Shown piece by piece: positions 53,536-61,049 of a stretch of DNA of 64,000 nucleotides (its first letter is position 1; each line of letters begins with the position of its first letter). The notes under the pieces were generated by a model. That model saw only the letters and a program-made list of their open reading frames with translations. It was not told the origin of the DNA and searched no databases. Position numbers and translations under genes: made by a program. The stretch is from Pseudalkalibacillus berkeleyi (lineage in GTDB: Bacteria > Bacillota > Bacilli > Bacillales > Fictibacillaceae): contig NZ_JAKIJS010000001.1 in the NCBI RefSeq assembly GCF_021608225.1, forward strand, positions 1,302,001 through 1,366,000, read 5' to 3'.

Positions 53536-53946
53536 CTACATGGAAGCATGCTCAACTTTTATACATCGATCCATCACTATAGTCGTGTTACTATCTTTTA
53601 GGATATTTGGAACATCCTCATTCAAGATTCCTAACTGAGCCCAAAACACACTCGGTTCAATCTCCTTAACTTCTTCAGCTATTGCAGGTAATTCTTCACT
53701 ACGTCGGAATACATTCACGATATCTATTGGTCCATCAATATCCTTTAGGGATGCATATGCCTTCAATCCCATCGATTCTTCAATCGTCGGATTGACAGGG
53801 ATGATTTCATAGCCTTGATCCTTCATATAGCGTGCAACCTGATAAGAAGTTCGTTCAGGTTTGTTTGAAAGTCCTACAACCGCAATTCGTTTCTTCGATT
53901 GTAAGATATCTTTAATTGTGGCTTGATCTGGATTTTGAAAAGTCAT
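53536..53946 (-). CDS. CoA-binding domain protein (YccU family)
   Basis: 136 residues, one Rossmann-like CoA-binding domain: RIAVVGLSNKPERTSYQVAR with the nucleotide loop, then EIIPVNPTIEESMGLKAY. The end VMDRCIKVEH carries the conserved Cys and His of YccU-like proteins. Function unproven; often linked to CoA or ADP-sugar binding. The ATG at 53946 with GGGAGTG upstream is preferred to the frame opening at 53976. Confidence 0.87.
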   Translation of the reverse strand: MTFQNPDQATIKDILQSKKRIAVVGLSNKPERTSYQVARYMKDQGYEIIPVNPTIEESMGLKAYASLKDIDGPIDIVNVFRRSEELPAIAEEVKEIEPSVFWAQLGILNEDVPNILKDSNTTIVMDRCIKVEHASM

Positions 53947-54066
53947 GATTACCACTCCCAAGTTAAGTATATACATCTAACTTTCACTAAATTGATAAAT
54001 TAAAACACATATATAAATAAATTCGGTTAAATATCTACGTATCCTGCTTATCTCAACAATATTCTG

Positions 54067-54094
54067 TTGCATTTTTCATTAACGAACATATATT
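54067..54094 (+). promoter_or_regulatory. SigA-like promoter of the 41-residue gene
   Basis: TTGCAT (54067-54072), a 16-base spacer and TATATT (54089-54094). The leader to the ATG at 54143 would be about 43 bases. Confidence 0.45.
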
Positions 54095-54142
54095 GTAATC
54101 AAGAAAGGATTTTGCACACACGCAAAAAAGGAGGTATTCACA

Positions 54143-54268
54143 ATGTCTAATCATTTAAAGAAAAAGCTTTCCTACTATACTTGGTTACTCAGTTTTCTTT
54201 CAATTATCGATGAGAAAGAAAAGGAGGAGATCTTACAAAAGATCCAAGGAAGAAGCCCCCATTTCTAA
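54143..54268 (+). CDS. Small protein of 41 residues
   Basis: ATG 54143 is preceded by AAAAAAGGAGG 8 bases upstream, one of the best ribosome binding sites in the window. The frame reads SNHLKKKLSYYTWLLSFLSI, then IDEKEKEEILQKIQGRSPHF and TAA: a basic start, a short hydrophobic stretch and an acidic amphipathic helix. Not recognised. It is convergent with the M32 carboxypeptidase gene. Its promoter candidate is at 54067-54094. Otherwise the 317-base gap holds nothing. Confidence 0.7.
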   Translation: MSNHLKKKLSYYTWLLSFLSIIDEKEKEEILQKIQGRSPHF

Positions 54269-54293
54269 ATAGAAATAAGGACTTTTAAAATGA

Positions 54294-55817
54294 TTACTTA
54301 ATTTTATATACGTCTCGGTATTTGTCGGACAAATACTTAATTAAATGTTCCGCATTTAGTCCTTCCCCAGTAACATCATTAATAATCTCAATCGGTTTCT
54401 TCATCTTTCCGTGTTGGTGTACATTTTTCGTCAGCCATTCTTTGATTGGTAGTAAATTACCTTCTCTTAGCTTTTGATCGAAATCAGGTAAGTCCTTTAA
54501 CATCGCATTCTTTAATTGAGCTGCGTAAATGTAGCCTAATGCATAGGAAGGGAAGTAGCCAAAATCTCCGCCAGACCAGTGAATATCTTGTAGCACACCT
54601 TCAGCATCATTCTTCGGTTGAACACCTAAATATTCCTTCATTTTCTCATTCCATATTTCAGGTAAATCCTTGACTTCCATTTGGTTGCTAAACAACCCTT
54701 TCTCAATCTCATAACGGATGATGATATGAAGCGGATACGTCATTTCATCTGCCTCTATACGAATTAACGATGGCCCTGCTACATTAATCGCTCTATAGAA
54801 GTCATCCATTTTGATTTGATCAAATTGTCCGTTTGAAAAGGATTTGAAGCTGTCGTAATTATGCTCCCAGAAAGAATAGTTTCGACCGACAAAGTTTTCC
54901 CAAAATAAGGATTGTGATTCATGGATCCCCATCGAGGTTCCACTACACAAAAGAGTTCCGATTAACTCATCACTAATGTTCTGTTCATATAAGGCATGCC
55001 CGCCCTCGTGAATCGTACCAAATACAGCCGTTCTGAAATCAGACTCATCGTACTTTGTTGTAACTCGAACATCTCCTGGATTCAACCCAATAGCAAATGG
55101 ATGATTCGTTTCATCAAGACGTCCCGCTTTAAAATCATATCCCATTTGTTTGAGGACATGCATGCTGAAATCTTGTTGCTTGGAGGCTGGGAATGACTCA
55201 AATAAGAACTTTGTATGAGGCTGATGCTTAGAATCAACTACATCCTTAACGAGCGGAACAATCGCTTCTCTTAATTGATTAAACACGCGATCAATGGTAT
55301 CCACATTCACACCAGGTTCATACAAATCCAATAATGTATTATAAGGATGGTCTTTATATCCCCAATAATTTACGAAATTCTTCTTAAATCCTACAAGTTT
55401 CTCTAGGTAAGGTTGTAACATGGAGAAATCGGAATTTGCCTTTGCTTCTTCCCAAATATTTTCAGCCTTAGATTGCGTAATGATATATTCCTTATATTCA
55501 TCTTCAGGAATCTTCTTATTTCGTTCGAATTCCTGTTTCGCCTCTTCAACAGCTTTTTTTGTAATGGGTGTAAGGTCGGAATGGAGTGAAGGATCTGATA
55601 ATGAATCTAAACACTCTTTCATCTCTTTTGAAGTAGAAAGCTTAAATACCTCCGAAGATAACATACCAATGACTTCTGAGCGCTGCTCTACACCTTTTTT
55701 GGGTGCCCCTGTTCGCAGGTCCCACACCATTAATCCAATTGCTTCATTATAACTTGTGATTCGTTGAGTTAAATCTCTGAATTTCTCTTCTGTTTTATGT
55801 ACCGTTGTATTCGCCAT
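54294..55817 (-). CDS. ypwA: Thermostable carboxypeptidase, M32 family
   Basis: 507-residue zinc carboxypeptidase. The active-site FGTIHEGGHALYEQ (HExxH near residue 269) and the family segments DEMTYPLHIIIRYEIEKGL and GYFPSYALGYIYAAQ mark family M32 (BsuCP/Taq carboxypeptidase). It removes C-terminal residues except Pro, probably in the cytoplasm. The ATG at 55817 has GGGGGT 9 bases upstream. B. subtilis YpwA lies in the same neighbourhood. Confidence 0.94.
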   Translation of the reverse strand: MANTTVHKTEEKFRDLTQRITSYNEAIGLMVWDLRTGAPKKGVEQRSEVIGMLSSEVFKLSTSKEMKECLDSLSDPSLHSDLTPITKKAVEEAKQEFERNKKIPEDEYKEYIITQSKAENIWEEAKANSDFSMLQPYLEKLVGFKKNFVNYWGYKDHPYNTLLDLYEPGVNVDTIDRVFNQLREAIVPLVKDVVDSKHQPHTKFLFESFPASKQQDFSMHVLKQMGYDFKAGRLDETNHPFAIGLNPGDVRVTTKYDESDFRTAVFGTIHEGGHALYEQNISDELIGTLLCSGTSMGIHESQSLFWENFVGRNYSFWEHNYDSFKSFSNGQFDQIKMDDFYRAINVAGPSLIRIEADEMTYPLHIIIRYEIEKGLFSNQMEVKDLPEIWNEKMKEYLGVQPKNDAEGVLQDIHWSGGDFGYFPSYALGYIYAAQLKNAMLKDLPDFDQKLREGNLLPIKEWLTKNVHQHGKMKKPIEIINDVTGEGLNAEHLIKYLSDKYRDVYKIK

Positions 55818-55965
55818 TCAATTCAACCCCCATTTTTATTGATTATGATTAAAATAGTCCATCCTACATATTAGACGTAGAACGATTAAACCCTTTTAAA
55901 TAATATGAATTGTATTAAATTTAATAAATAAGTACGGTACGGTACGTGAAAATTATTATAAAAAT

Positions 55966-55995
55966 AGCCAACTCCAATAAAAGAGGAGTTTGGCT
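55966..55995. terminator. Terminator of the small gene at 56001
   Basis: AGCCAACTCC (55966-55975) pairs with GGAGTTTGGCT (55985-55995) with one bulged T. On the minus strand ATTTTTA follows and on the plus strand GTTTTC, so it may work both ways. Confidence 0.78.
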
Positions 55996-56000
55996 GTTTT

Positions 56001-56192
56001 CTAGTACTTATTTTGAACGTTTGCATATTTGCTCATGTTCAATTGGTACCCTGATTCGAATGATATTGCTTCATGTAATTGAGATTGAATATCGGTACAA
56101 GCTGTGGAATAGCATGGATCCTTCCCGTTGATATCCTCTAAGGTTTTCATGGCCTTACAAACTTTTTCGATATCTGAATATCGTTCATACAT
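56001..56192 (-). CDS. Small hypothetical protein, 63 residues
   Basis: ATG 56192 has AGGGTGG about 7 bases upstream. The product is hydrophilic with three Cys (one in EKVCKAMKTL, two in DPCYSTACTDIQ) and an Asn/Tyr-rich end. Not recognised. The ribosome binding site lies in the right arm of a 9-bp hairpin (56197-56205 with 56228-56236) between this gene and ypsC. Confidence 0.6.
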   Translation of the reverse strand: MYERYSDIEKVCKAMKTLEDINGKDPCYSTACTDIQSQLHEAISFESGYQLNMSKYANVQNKY

Positions 56193-56245
56193 ATATGAAC
56201 CACCCTACCTTTCTTCCCTAATAGTATGGGTGGTTCTTTGTTCAA

Positions 56246-57397
56246 TTAAACCTCTACATGCTTGCGAGGAGGCTTTCTACCGAAGTATTGATAGTAGTGC
56301 GTTTTCAAATCGCCATTATAGAGCTTTCGCTTCTTAGAAGCTTTCTTTCCGTATAATTGTTCAAAGCCTTCATGAGAAGTTAGAATGTACAATGACCAAG
56401 TATCTAACGCTCCAAATACTTGTCCTAACTCGCGATACAATTTCTCAACATAATCTCTTTCGTTCAAACGTTCCCCATAAGGTGGATTGCCGATTACATA
56501 CCCGTAGTCAGATTTAGCTCTGAAATCTTTCATCTGCATCTGTTTGAATTTAAGTTCACCTTCAAATCCAGCTTCAGCAGCGTTATTTTCAGATAGCTCG
56601 ATCATTTTATGATCAATGTCACACCCCATAATATCAACTGGGAGATCAAAATCAGCGATATCATGTGCTTCCTCTACGGCTTGATACCAAAGCTTCTTAT
56701 CAAGCCATGACCAATTTTCTGCAGCAAACTCACGATTAAGGCCAGGTGCAATCTTCTTAGCAATCATTGCAGCTTCAATCGGAATCGTACCTGAGCCACA
56801 AAATGGGTCTAAGAAAGGTCGATCCGCTCGCCAGTTTGTAAGTTGTATTAATGCGGCAGCAAGTGTTTCCTTAAGTGGCGCTTCATTATGAAGGTATCGG
56901 TATCCACGTTTATGTAGACCCGTGCCACTCGTGTCGATCGTTAATGTGGCGATATCTTTATGAAGGGCTACTTCCACCCGATAAAAGGCTCCATTCTCAG
57001 AAAGCCACCCATCTATACCATACGTTTCCTTCATCTTTTCTACGATTGCTTTCTTAACAATTGCCTGACAGTCAGATACACTGAAAAGTTTCGACTTAAC
57101 AGAGCGTCCTATGACTGGGAATTCTGCGTTTTCCGGCAAAAAATCTCCCCATGGAAGTGCTTTCGTCTGTTCAAATAACTCTTCAAATGATAAAGCTTTA
57201 AATGAGCCAATTTTCAACTTAATCCTATCTGCAGTTCTTAACCATAAGTTCAACCTAGGAATTGCCCTCTCGTCCGCTTCAACAATAATTTTCCCATTTT
57301 CTACTTGTACCTTCTCATATCCAAGCGATTTCACTTCATTCGCTACAATTGATTCTAAACCCATTGCTGCTGTTGCGATCAACGTTATCGGTTTCAT
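56246..57397 (-). CDS. ypsC: THUMP-domain class I SAM-dependent RNA methyltransferase (YpsC)
   Basis: 383 residues. The N-terminal THUMP RNA-binding domain (about 1-160) is followed by a Rossmann methyltransferase with SAM motif LDPFCGSGTIPIEAA and the catalytic IGNPPYGERL. Related to the N-terminal half of RlmL, which makes N2-methylguanosine in 23S rRNA; a tRNA or rRNA guanine is the probable target. Same position next to rnpB as in B. subtilis. Confidence 0.92.
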   Translation of the reverse strand: MKPITLIATAAMGLESIVANEVKSLGYEKVQVENGKIIVEADERAIPRLNLWLRTADRIKLKIGSFKALSFEELFEQTKALPWGDFLPENAEFPVIGRSVKSKLFSVSDCQAIVKKAIVEKMKETYGIDGWLSENGAFYRVEVALHKDIATLTIDTSGTGLHKRGYRYLHNEAPLKETLAAALIQLTNWRADRPFLDPFCGSGTIPIEAAMIAKKIAPGLNREFAAENWSWLDKKLWYQAVEEAHDIADFDLPVDIMGCDIDHKMIELSENNAAEAGFEGELKFKQMQMKDFRAKSDYGYVIGNPPYGERLNERDYVEKLYRELGQVFGALDTWSLYILTSHEGFEQLYGKKASKKRKLYNGDLKTHYYQYFGRKPPRKHVEV

Positions 57398-57512
57398 CTA
57401 TTAAGACCCCATTCTTTATGTAAGCTTGTTTTTTCATTATACCCGAATCGAGAAAATTGCTTCAATGAGCAACTCATGACCCTATACAGATTGTTAAATA
57501 TTTTAGTAAAAT

Positions 57513-57537
57513 AAAAAAGCCCTCAAAAGTGGGCTTT
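57513..57537 (-). terminator. Terminator of rnpB
   Basis: AAAGCCC (57516-57522) pairs with GGGCTTT (57531-57537). On the minus strand TTTTTTATTTTA follows. Confidence 0.9.
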
Positions 57538-57948
57538 CGGTCTACCGTTTTGTAAGCCATGTTCTGTTCCCTGTACTCAGTCAGAGCAATGCTCCTCGTA
57601 CGAGGGTGGTAATCATCTATCTTCAGATGTTCTCCAACATCTGCCCTTCTCTTCGTTTAATTCCTCCAAGAAGGCTCCCCTACCATAATTTGGGTTTCTC
57701 GCTCGTGGGGTTTACCTCGTTCCACTCCCGCAGTTTCCTGAAGGACTTCGTCACTGTGGCACTTTCAAAGTATTCACACCATATCAAAGACTTAGGTGTT
57801 TTCCCTGCCGTTACTCCAGTCGGAACCAGAGTACCCTAACTTATGATTTCATTAGGCACGAACATTACAATCATCTCAGACTGTGCGAGCATGGACTTTC
57901 CTCTATACTCCCTTAAAGAAGTACAGCGATTACCCAAACGGTATGACC
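57537..57948 (-). ncRNA. rnpB: RNase P RNA, type B
   Basis: About 410 nt, the catalytic RNA that trims tRNA 5' leaders. On the minus strand the conserved blocks appear in order: GGGTAATCGCTG, GAGGAAAGTCCATGCTCGCA, GTTCGTGCCTA, GACGGCAGGGAAAA-type P10-11 region, GAAAGTGCCACAGTGACGAA, AACCCCACGAGCGAGAAACC and the 3' ACAGGGAACAGAACATGGCT. The ends pair as P1 (GGTC-TACCGTTT with AAACGGTA-GACC). The layout is that of the Bacillus type B RNA. Ends are placed by comparison with B. subtilis from memory. Confidence 0.97.
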
Positions 57949-58010
57949 GCAAGAGTCAGACTTCATTATACATGACACCTATTTCGTTTTCAATGTAAAT
58001 TAAACCCAAA

Positions 58011-58316
58011 TCAATCGTAAAGCTTACTTCCAAATACGTGTTTCTCCAAATTGGACAGTCGTTTTAAGATATCATAATTCGTAATTCCCGCACCATTTCC
58101 TTGTTGTTTCGGTTGTTCACCTGCACGCTGAACTTCTTTTCTCAGCTTCATATTTTCTTCGTTCAGACGATCAATTTCTTTTTGATACTGTTCATAATCC
58201 TTTATTATGACGTCTAGGAACTGATCTACTTCGTCCTGGTCATACCCACGGAATCCGGTTTTGAAATCCTTCTCTAAAATTTCTTTAGAAGACAATTGCA
58301 CTCGTTTATTTTCCAT
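58011..58316 (-). CDS. gpsB: Cell-division regulator GpsB
   Basis: 101-residue DivIVA-like protein. The N-terminal lipid/PBP-binding motif LEKDFKTGFRGYDQDEVDQF is followed by a coiled coil (IIKDYEQYQKEIDRLNEENM), a variable Gln-rich linker and the C-terminal trimerisation helix ILKRLSNLEKHVFGSK. It shuttles penicillin-binding protein 1 between septum and side wall. The ATG at 58316 has GGGGTGA 8 bases upstream. Confidence 0.96.
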   Translation of the reverse strand: MENKRVQLSSKEILEKDFKTGFRGYDQDEVDQFLDVIIKDYEQYQKEIDRLNEENMKLRKEVQRAGEQPKQQGNGAGITNYDILKRLSNLEKHVFGSKLYD

Positions 58317-58418
58317 TTTTACAGTCACCCCATTATCAATCATTCTTTATTTGTTCATTCGCAATTTTTCATTTCTATCCATCATTATACCAATTTAAAC
58401 AAAATATTCATCTATTGA

Positions 58419-58988
58419 TTATGTTGCCCAATCATTCATATTTGATTTCTGCTCATCAATATAGTCATTAATATCAAAAAAAGAAATGGATAGTATAGGA
58501 TATTCGTTGCCATCCTCCTGATATTTGTGCGCCGTTTTCAAATAATATTCAGGGTATCCTGGCTGATCCGTGTCATACAGTACGATAAGTGCATCCGTTT
58601 TTTGGATGATAAACTGGTTACAAGCCTGTAGCTGCCCTGGATTCTCATAAGGTCGTTTCGACACACTATCGACGAAATCAGCTTGTGAAAGAATTTGATG
58701 ATAATATTCTTGTGAGGGTTCCTTCCACTTCTGTTCTTGGTCTTCAAATGGTGTAAGAACTGCTAAATTTAATTCTGGGTAGTCTTCCTTCAATTCGAGC
58801 ACAACTTCACCCGTCCAAAGCTCAACCCCTTGTTGACCAGTAATAACAACCCATTCTAAGCCCTCATCAACTAACTGAATGATTCTTTTTTTCATGACAC
58901 CTTTTATGTAGGGAATCGCTTCATGTTTAGGTGTGAAAATACCAAGTTCATGGGCTTTATATCCCGTTATAGCAACAACTTTAATCAT
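58419..58988 (-). CDS. ypsA: YpsA family SLOG-domain protein
   Basis: 189 residues of the YpsA/DUF1273 family. The N-terminal VVAITGYKAHELGIF and the WVVITGQQGVELWTGEVVLE region form the Rossmann-like SLOG nucleotide-sensor fold. In Gram-positives it has been linked to cell division, which fits its place beside gpsB. The ATG at 58988 is about 11 bases after AGGAG. Confidence 0.92.
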   Translation of the reverse strand: MIKVVAITGYKAHELGIFTPKHEAIPYIKGVMKKRIIQLVDEGLEWVVITGQQGVELWTGEVVLELKEDYPELNLAVLTPFEDQEQKWKEPSQEYYHQILSQADFVDSVSKRPYENPGQLQACNQFIIQKTDALIVLYDTDQPGYPEYYLKTAHKYQEDGNEYPILSISFFDINDYIDEQKSNMNDWAT

Positions 58989-59107
58989 ACAATAAATAAC
59001 TCCTAACACGAAAAGCATAGTGCTCTTTTACAGTGTATCACATGTGTATATACAAAATTTGTTGAAATACAGCTAGTTTATCAAAAAAATTCATAAGAAA
59101 AAAGAAA

Positions 59108-59135
59108 ACACGAACCGAATAAGCTCGGTTCGTGT
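59108..59135 (-). terminator. Terminator of cotD
   Basis: ACACGAACCGA (59108-59118) and TCGGTTCGTGT (59125-59135) form an 11-bp stem. On the minus strand TTTTCTTTTTT follows. Confidence 0.92.
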
Positions 59136-59143
59136 ATACTAAA

Positions 59144-59452
59144 TTACCATCCGAAACCTGGACGTGGACCATAGCCTCCACCTGGACCACCGGGGCCTCC
59201 ACCATAGCCTCCACCTTGTTGACAACCGCATTTAGGTGGTACCATACAGTGTTTGTGGTGAGTTTTACAGCATGACTTCGTACAGTGTTTCTCCATATGC
59301 TTATGCTCATAAATATTGTGATGGACATGTTCTTCTATTACCGGATGGATATGAGGCACGACTTTGTAATGACAAAAATGCTTGACACACTTCTTTGGTG
59401 GATGAACCACCGGACACATCATTTGAGGTTTTTTACATTGCATCCCATACAT
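59144..59452 (-). CDS. cotD: Spore coat protein, CotD family
   Basis: 102 residues, very rich in His, Cys, Pro and Lys, opening MYGMQCKKPQMMCPVVHPPK, with a Gly/Pro-rich end (GGGYGGGPGGPGGG). This is the make-up of the inner-coat protein CotD, and the position between ypsA and yprB is as in B. subtilis. Made in the mother cell during sporulation. The ATG at 59452 has AAAGGAG 5 bases upstream. Confidence 0.9.
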   Translation of the reverse strand: MYGMQCKKPQMMCPVVHPPKKCVKHFCHYKVVPHIHPVIEEHVHHNIYEHKHMEKHCTKSCCKTHHKHCMVPPKCGCQQGGGYGGGPGGPGGGYGPRPGFGW

Positions 59453-59553
59453 TCTCCTTTAAAAGTATTTGTTACGTTTGAGATATTGTATGAGAATGAC
59501 AAGAGACTTGTCTGAGTAAATCGCCTTCTTTCTTCATTATCTGGTAAAAATGG

Positions 59554-59649
59554 TCAAGCACCTACGCTCATCAAGTATACAGTCATGCCGATCATTAGAA
59601 AGAATAAAGGAACAACCATCCTTCTCAATGTCGGATTCCCCCTACTCAT
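59554..59649 (-). CDS. Possible small membrane protein, 31 residues
   Basis: The frame from ATG 59649 reads SRGNPTLRRMVVPLFFLMIG, then MTVYLMSVGA and TGA. A basic N-terminus and one transmembrane helix make it protein-like. The best ribosome binding site, AGGA, is 12 bases upstream, which is far. It lies in the gap between cotD and yprB (59453-59807), which otherwise holds only the yprB terminator. Confidence 0.45.
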   Translation of the reverse strand: MSRGNPTLRRMVVPLFFLMIGMTVYLMSVGA

Positions 59650-59723
59650 GTAAAGTTTCATCCTCGATAATGGATGTTTTCGACAATATTTTCAATATCC
59701 CCGAAATAAATGACTCATAATGT

Positions 59724-59777
59724 AAAAAAAATCCCGGTATATCACGAAAATAATCGTATTTTGCGCTTACCCGGGGA
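59724..59777 (-). terminator. Terminator of mrfAB
   Basis: On the minus strand TCCCCGGGTA pairs with TACCGGGA with one bulged G, enclosing an inner ACGA/TCGT stem, and is followed by TTTTTTT. Confidence 0.8.
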
Positions 59778-59807
59778 ATATCGACCTGTTTTTATTTCCC
59801 CATATTT

Positions 59808-61049
59808 TTACCCTAATTTCCCTTTTAGTCTTTTGATTCTTTTTTGAAAAGCAAGTCGAACCTTCTCATCATTATTTCTAACGATTCTATTTGTGTTTTT
59901 CCAAGTACGATAGGCATTTTCAGCAAAAGATAAAGCCATATCATAATCTTTGTATTTATGTTCATAAATTTTTGAGAGCTCCACGAAAGATTCAGAATCT
60001 TCTTTCTCTTTTAATGATTCTTTCCAATATACCTCCGCATAAATCTCATTTTTCTTCTTTTTGTAGAGTGCTGCAAGCGCTTTTTTTGATTGAAATGAAT
60101 GGGTTGTATCTAAGAGTCTTTTATATCTGATTTCTGCTTCAGCTAAATCACCGACAGCTTCAAACCATTTTGCAATCTCGTATTGCTCTGTCACATTTAA
60201 TGAAGGATGGTTTCCATCTAGAACAACTTTAGACAAGTGGGTATATAATGCAATCAATGTTATTACATCCAATTCATTATGCTCGAATACACCTTTTAAG
60301 ATAGTTGGATCGTTTGATCGTAAGAATTCGAAATAAAGCATAGGCGCTAAGTAACCAGGTGTATCTTCCTTTCTTTCTATGTTTAATAGCTCCTGCTCAA
60401 CTACAGAAAGACGGAGTGACTCATACGTTTTTTTCCAAACCCTTCTAGATGCATGTAACAAATCGAAATGGCCGAAGGCTGGGAGTTGTGGAACCACGTC
60501 TCTTACTAAGGTGTGTCGCGTTTTCACTTGTGGCCAGTCAAATGCTTTTCCGTTGTATGTGACTAAATTACTCATCTCCTCCACATCAGACAGAAAGTGA
60601 TGGTATAAGGCTACCTCGTTTCCTGGTCCAGGCAAGAAATATTGCCGAACTTGTATGGCTTGATCAACAATTCGAGCAATACCTAGCAAAAAAATTGTAT
60701 TGCCAGCACCCGTTCCTAAACCGGTCGTTTCCGTATCAAAGAACAAGAGATCTTCGACTTTTCTCCCATTTGCAGAGAGCGGATGATGTTGTGGTCGTTC
60801 GTTCCATCGTTGAACCGTATCGTATAGATCTTTTACTTGATAAGGTCCTATACGATCGTTTTGATCATACAGTCGTTCACGCACGATACAATGTTGGTCA
60901 TCAAATGTCGCCTTCTCGCCTAAAAATCCATCCCATTCTTGCATCGTTTCTGAGACGCTTTCATTGCTAGCTTGCTTCTGGACCGTTTGCTCACTTCCAA
61001 CATGGGTCAATTCTTTTTTAAAACGATTCAACTTATTTTGTAATGACAT
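59808..61049 (-). CDS. mrfB: DEDD-type 3'-5' exonuclease MrfB (YprB) with TPR-like C-terminus
   Basis: 413 residues. The ribonuclease-H-like YprB domain has FFDTETTGLG (Asp105, Glu107), VTYNGKAFDWPQVKTRH with the second Asp, and EHNELDVITL with the last Asp. The C-terminal 130 residues are TPR-like helix pairs. In B. subtilis MrfA and MrfB act together, apart from UvrABC, in repair of mitomycin C lesions. The start overlaps mrfA by 17 bases. Confidence 0.92.
   Translation of the reverse strand: MSLQNKLNRFKKELTHVGSEQTVQKQASNESVSETMQEWDGFLGEKATFDDQHCIVRERLYDQNDRIGPYQVKDLYDTVQRWNERPQHHPLSANGRKVEDLLFFDTETTGLGTGAGNTIFLLGIARIVDQAIQVRQYFLPGPGNEVALYHHFLSDVEEMSNLVTYNGKAFDWPQVKTRHTLVRDVVPQLPAFGHFDLLHASRRVWKKTYESLRLSVVEQELLNIERKEDTPGYLAPMLYFEFLRSNDPTILKGVFEHNELDVITLIALYTHLSKVVLDGNHPSLNVTEQYEIAKWFEAVGDLAEAEIRYKRLLDTTHSFQSKKALAALYKKKKNEIYAEVYWKESLKEKEDSESFVELSKIYEHKYKDYDMALSFAENAYRTWKNTNRIVRNNDEKVRLAFQKRIKRLKGKLG

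Noticed and set aside
57606-57839. Plus-strand frame of 77 codons
   Set aside because: It lies entirely within the RNase P RNA gene on the other strand.
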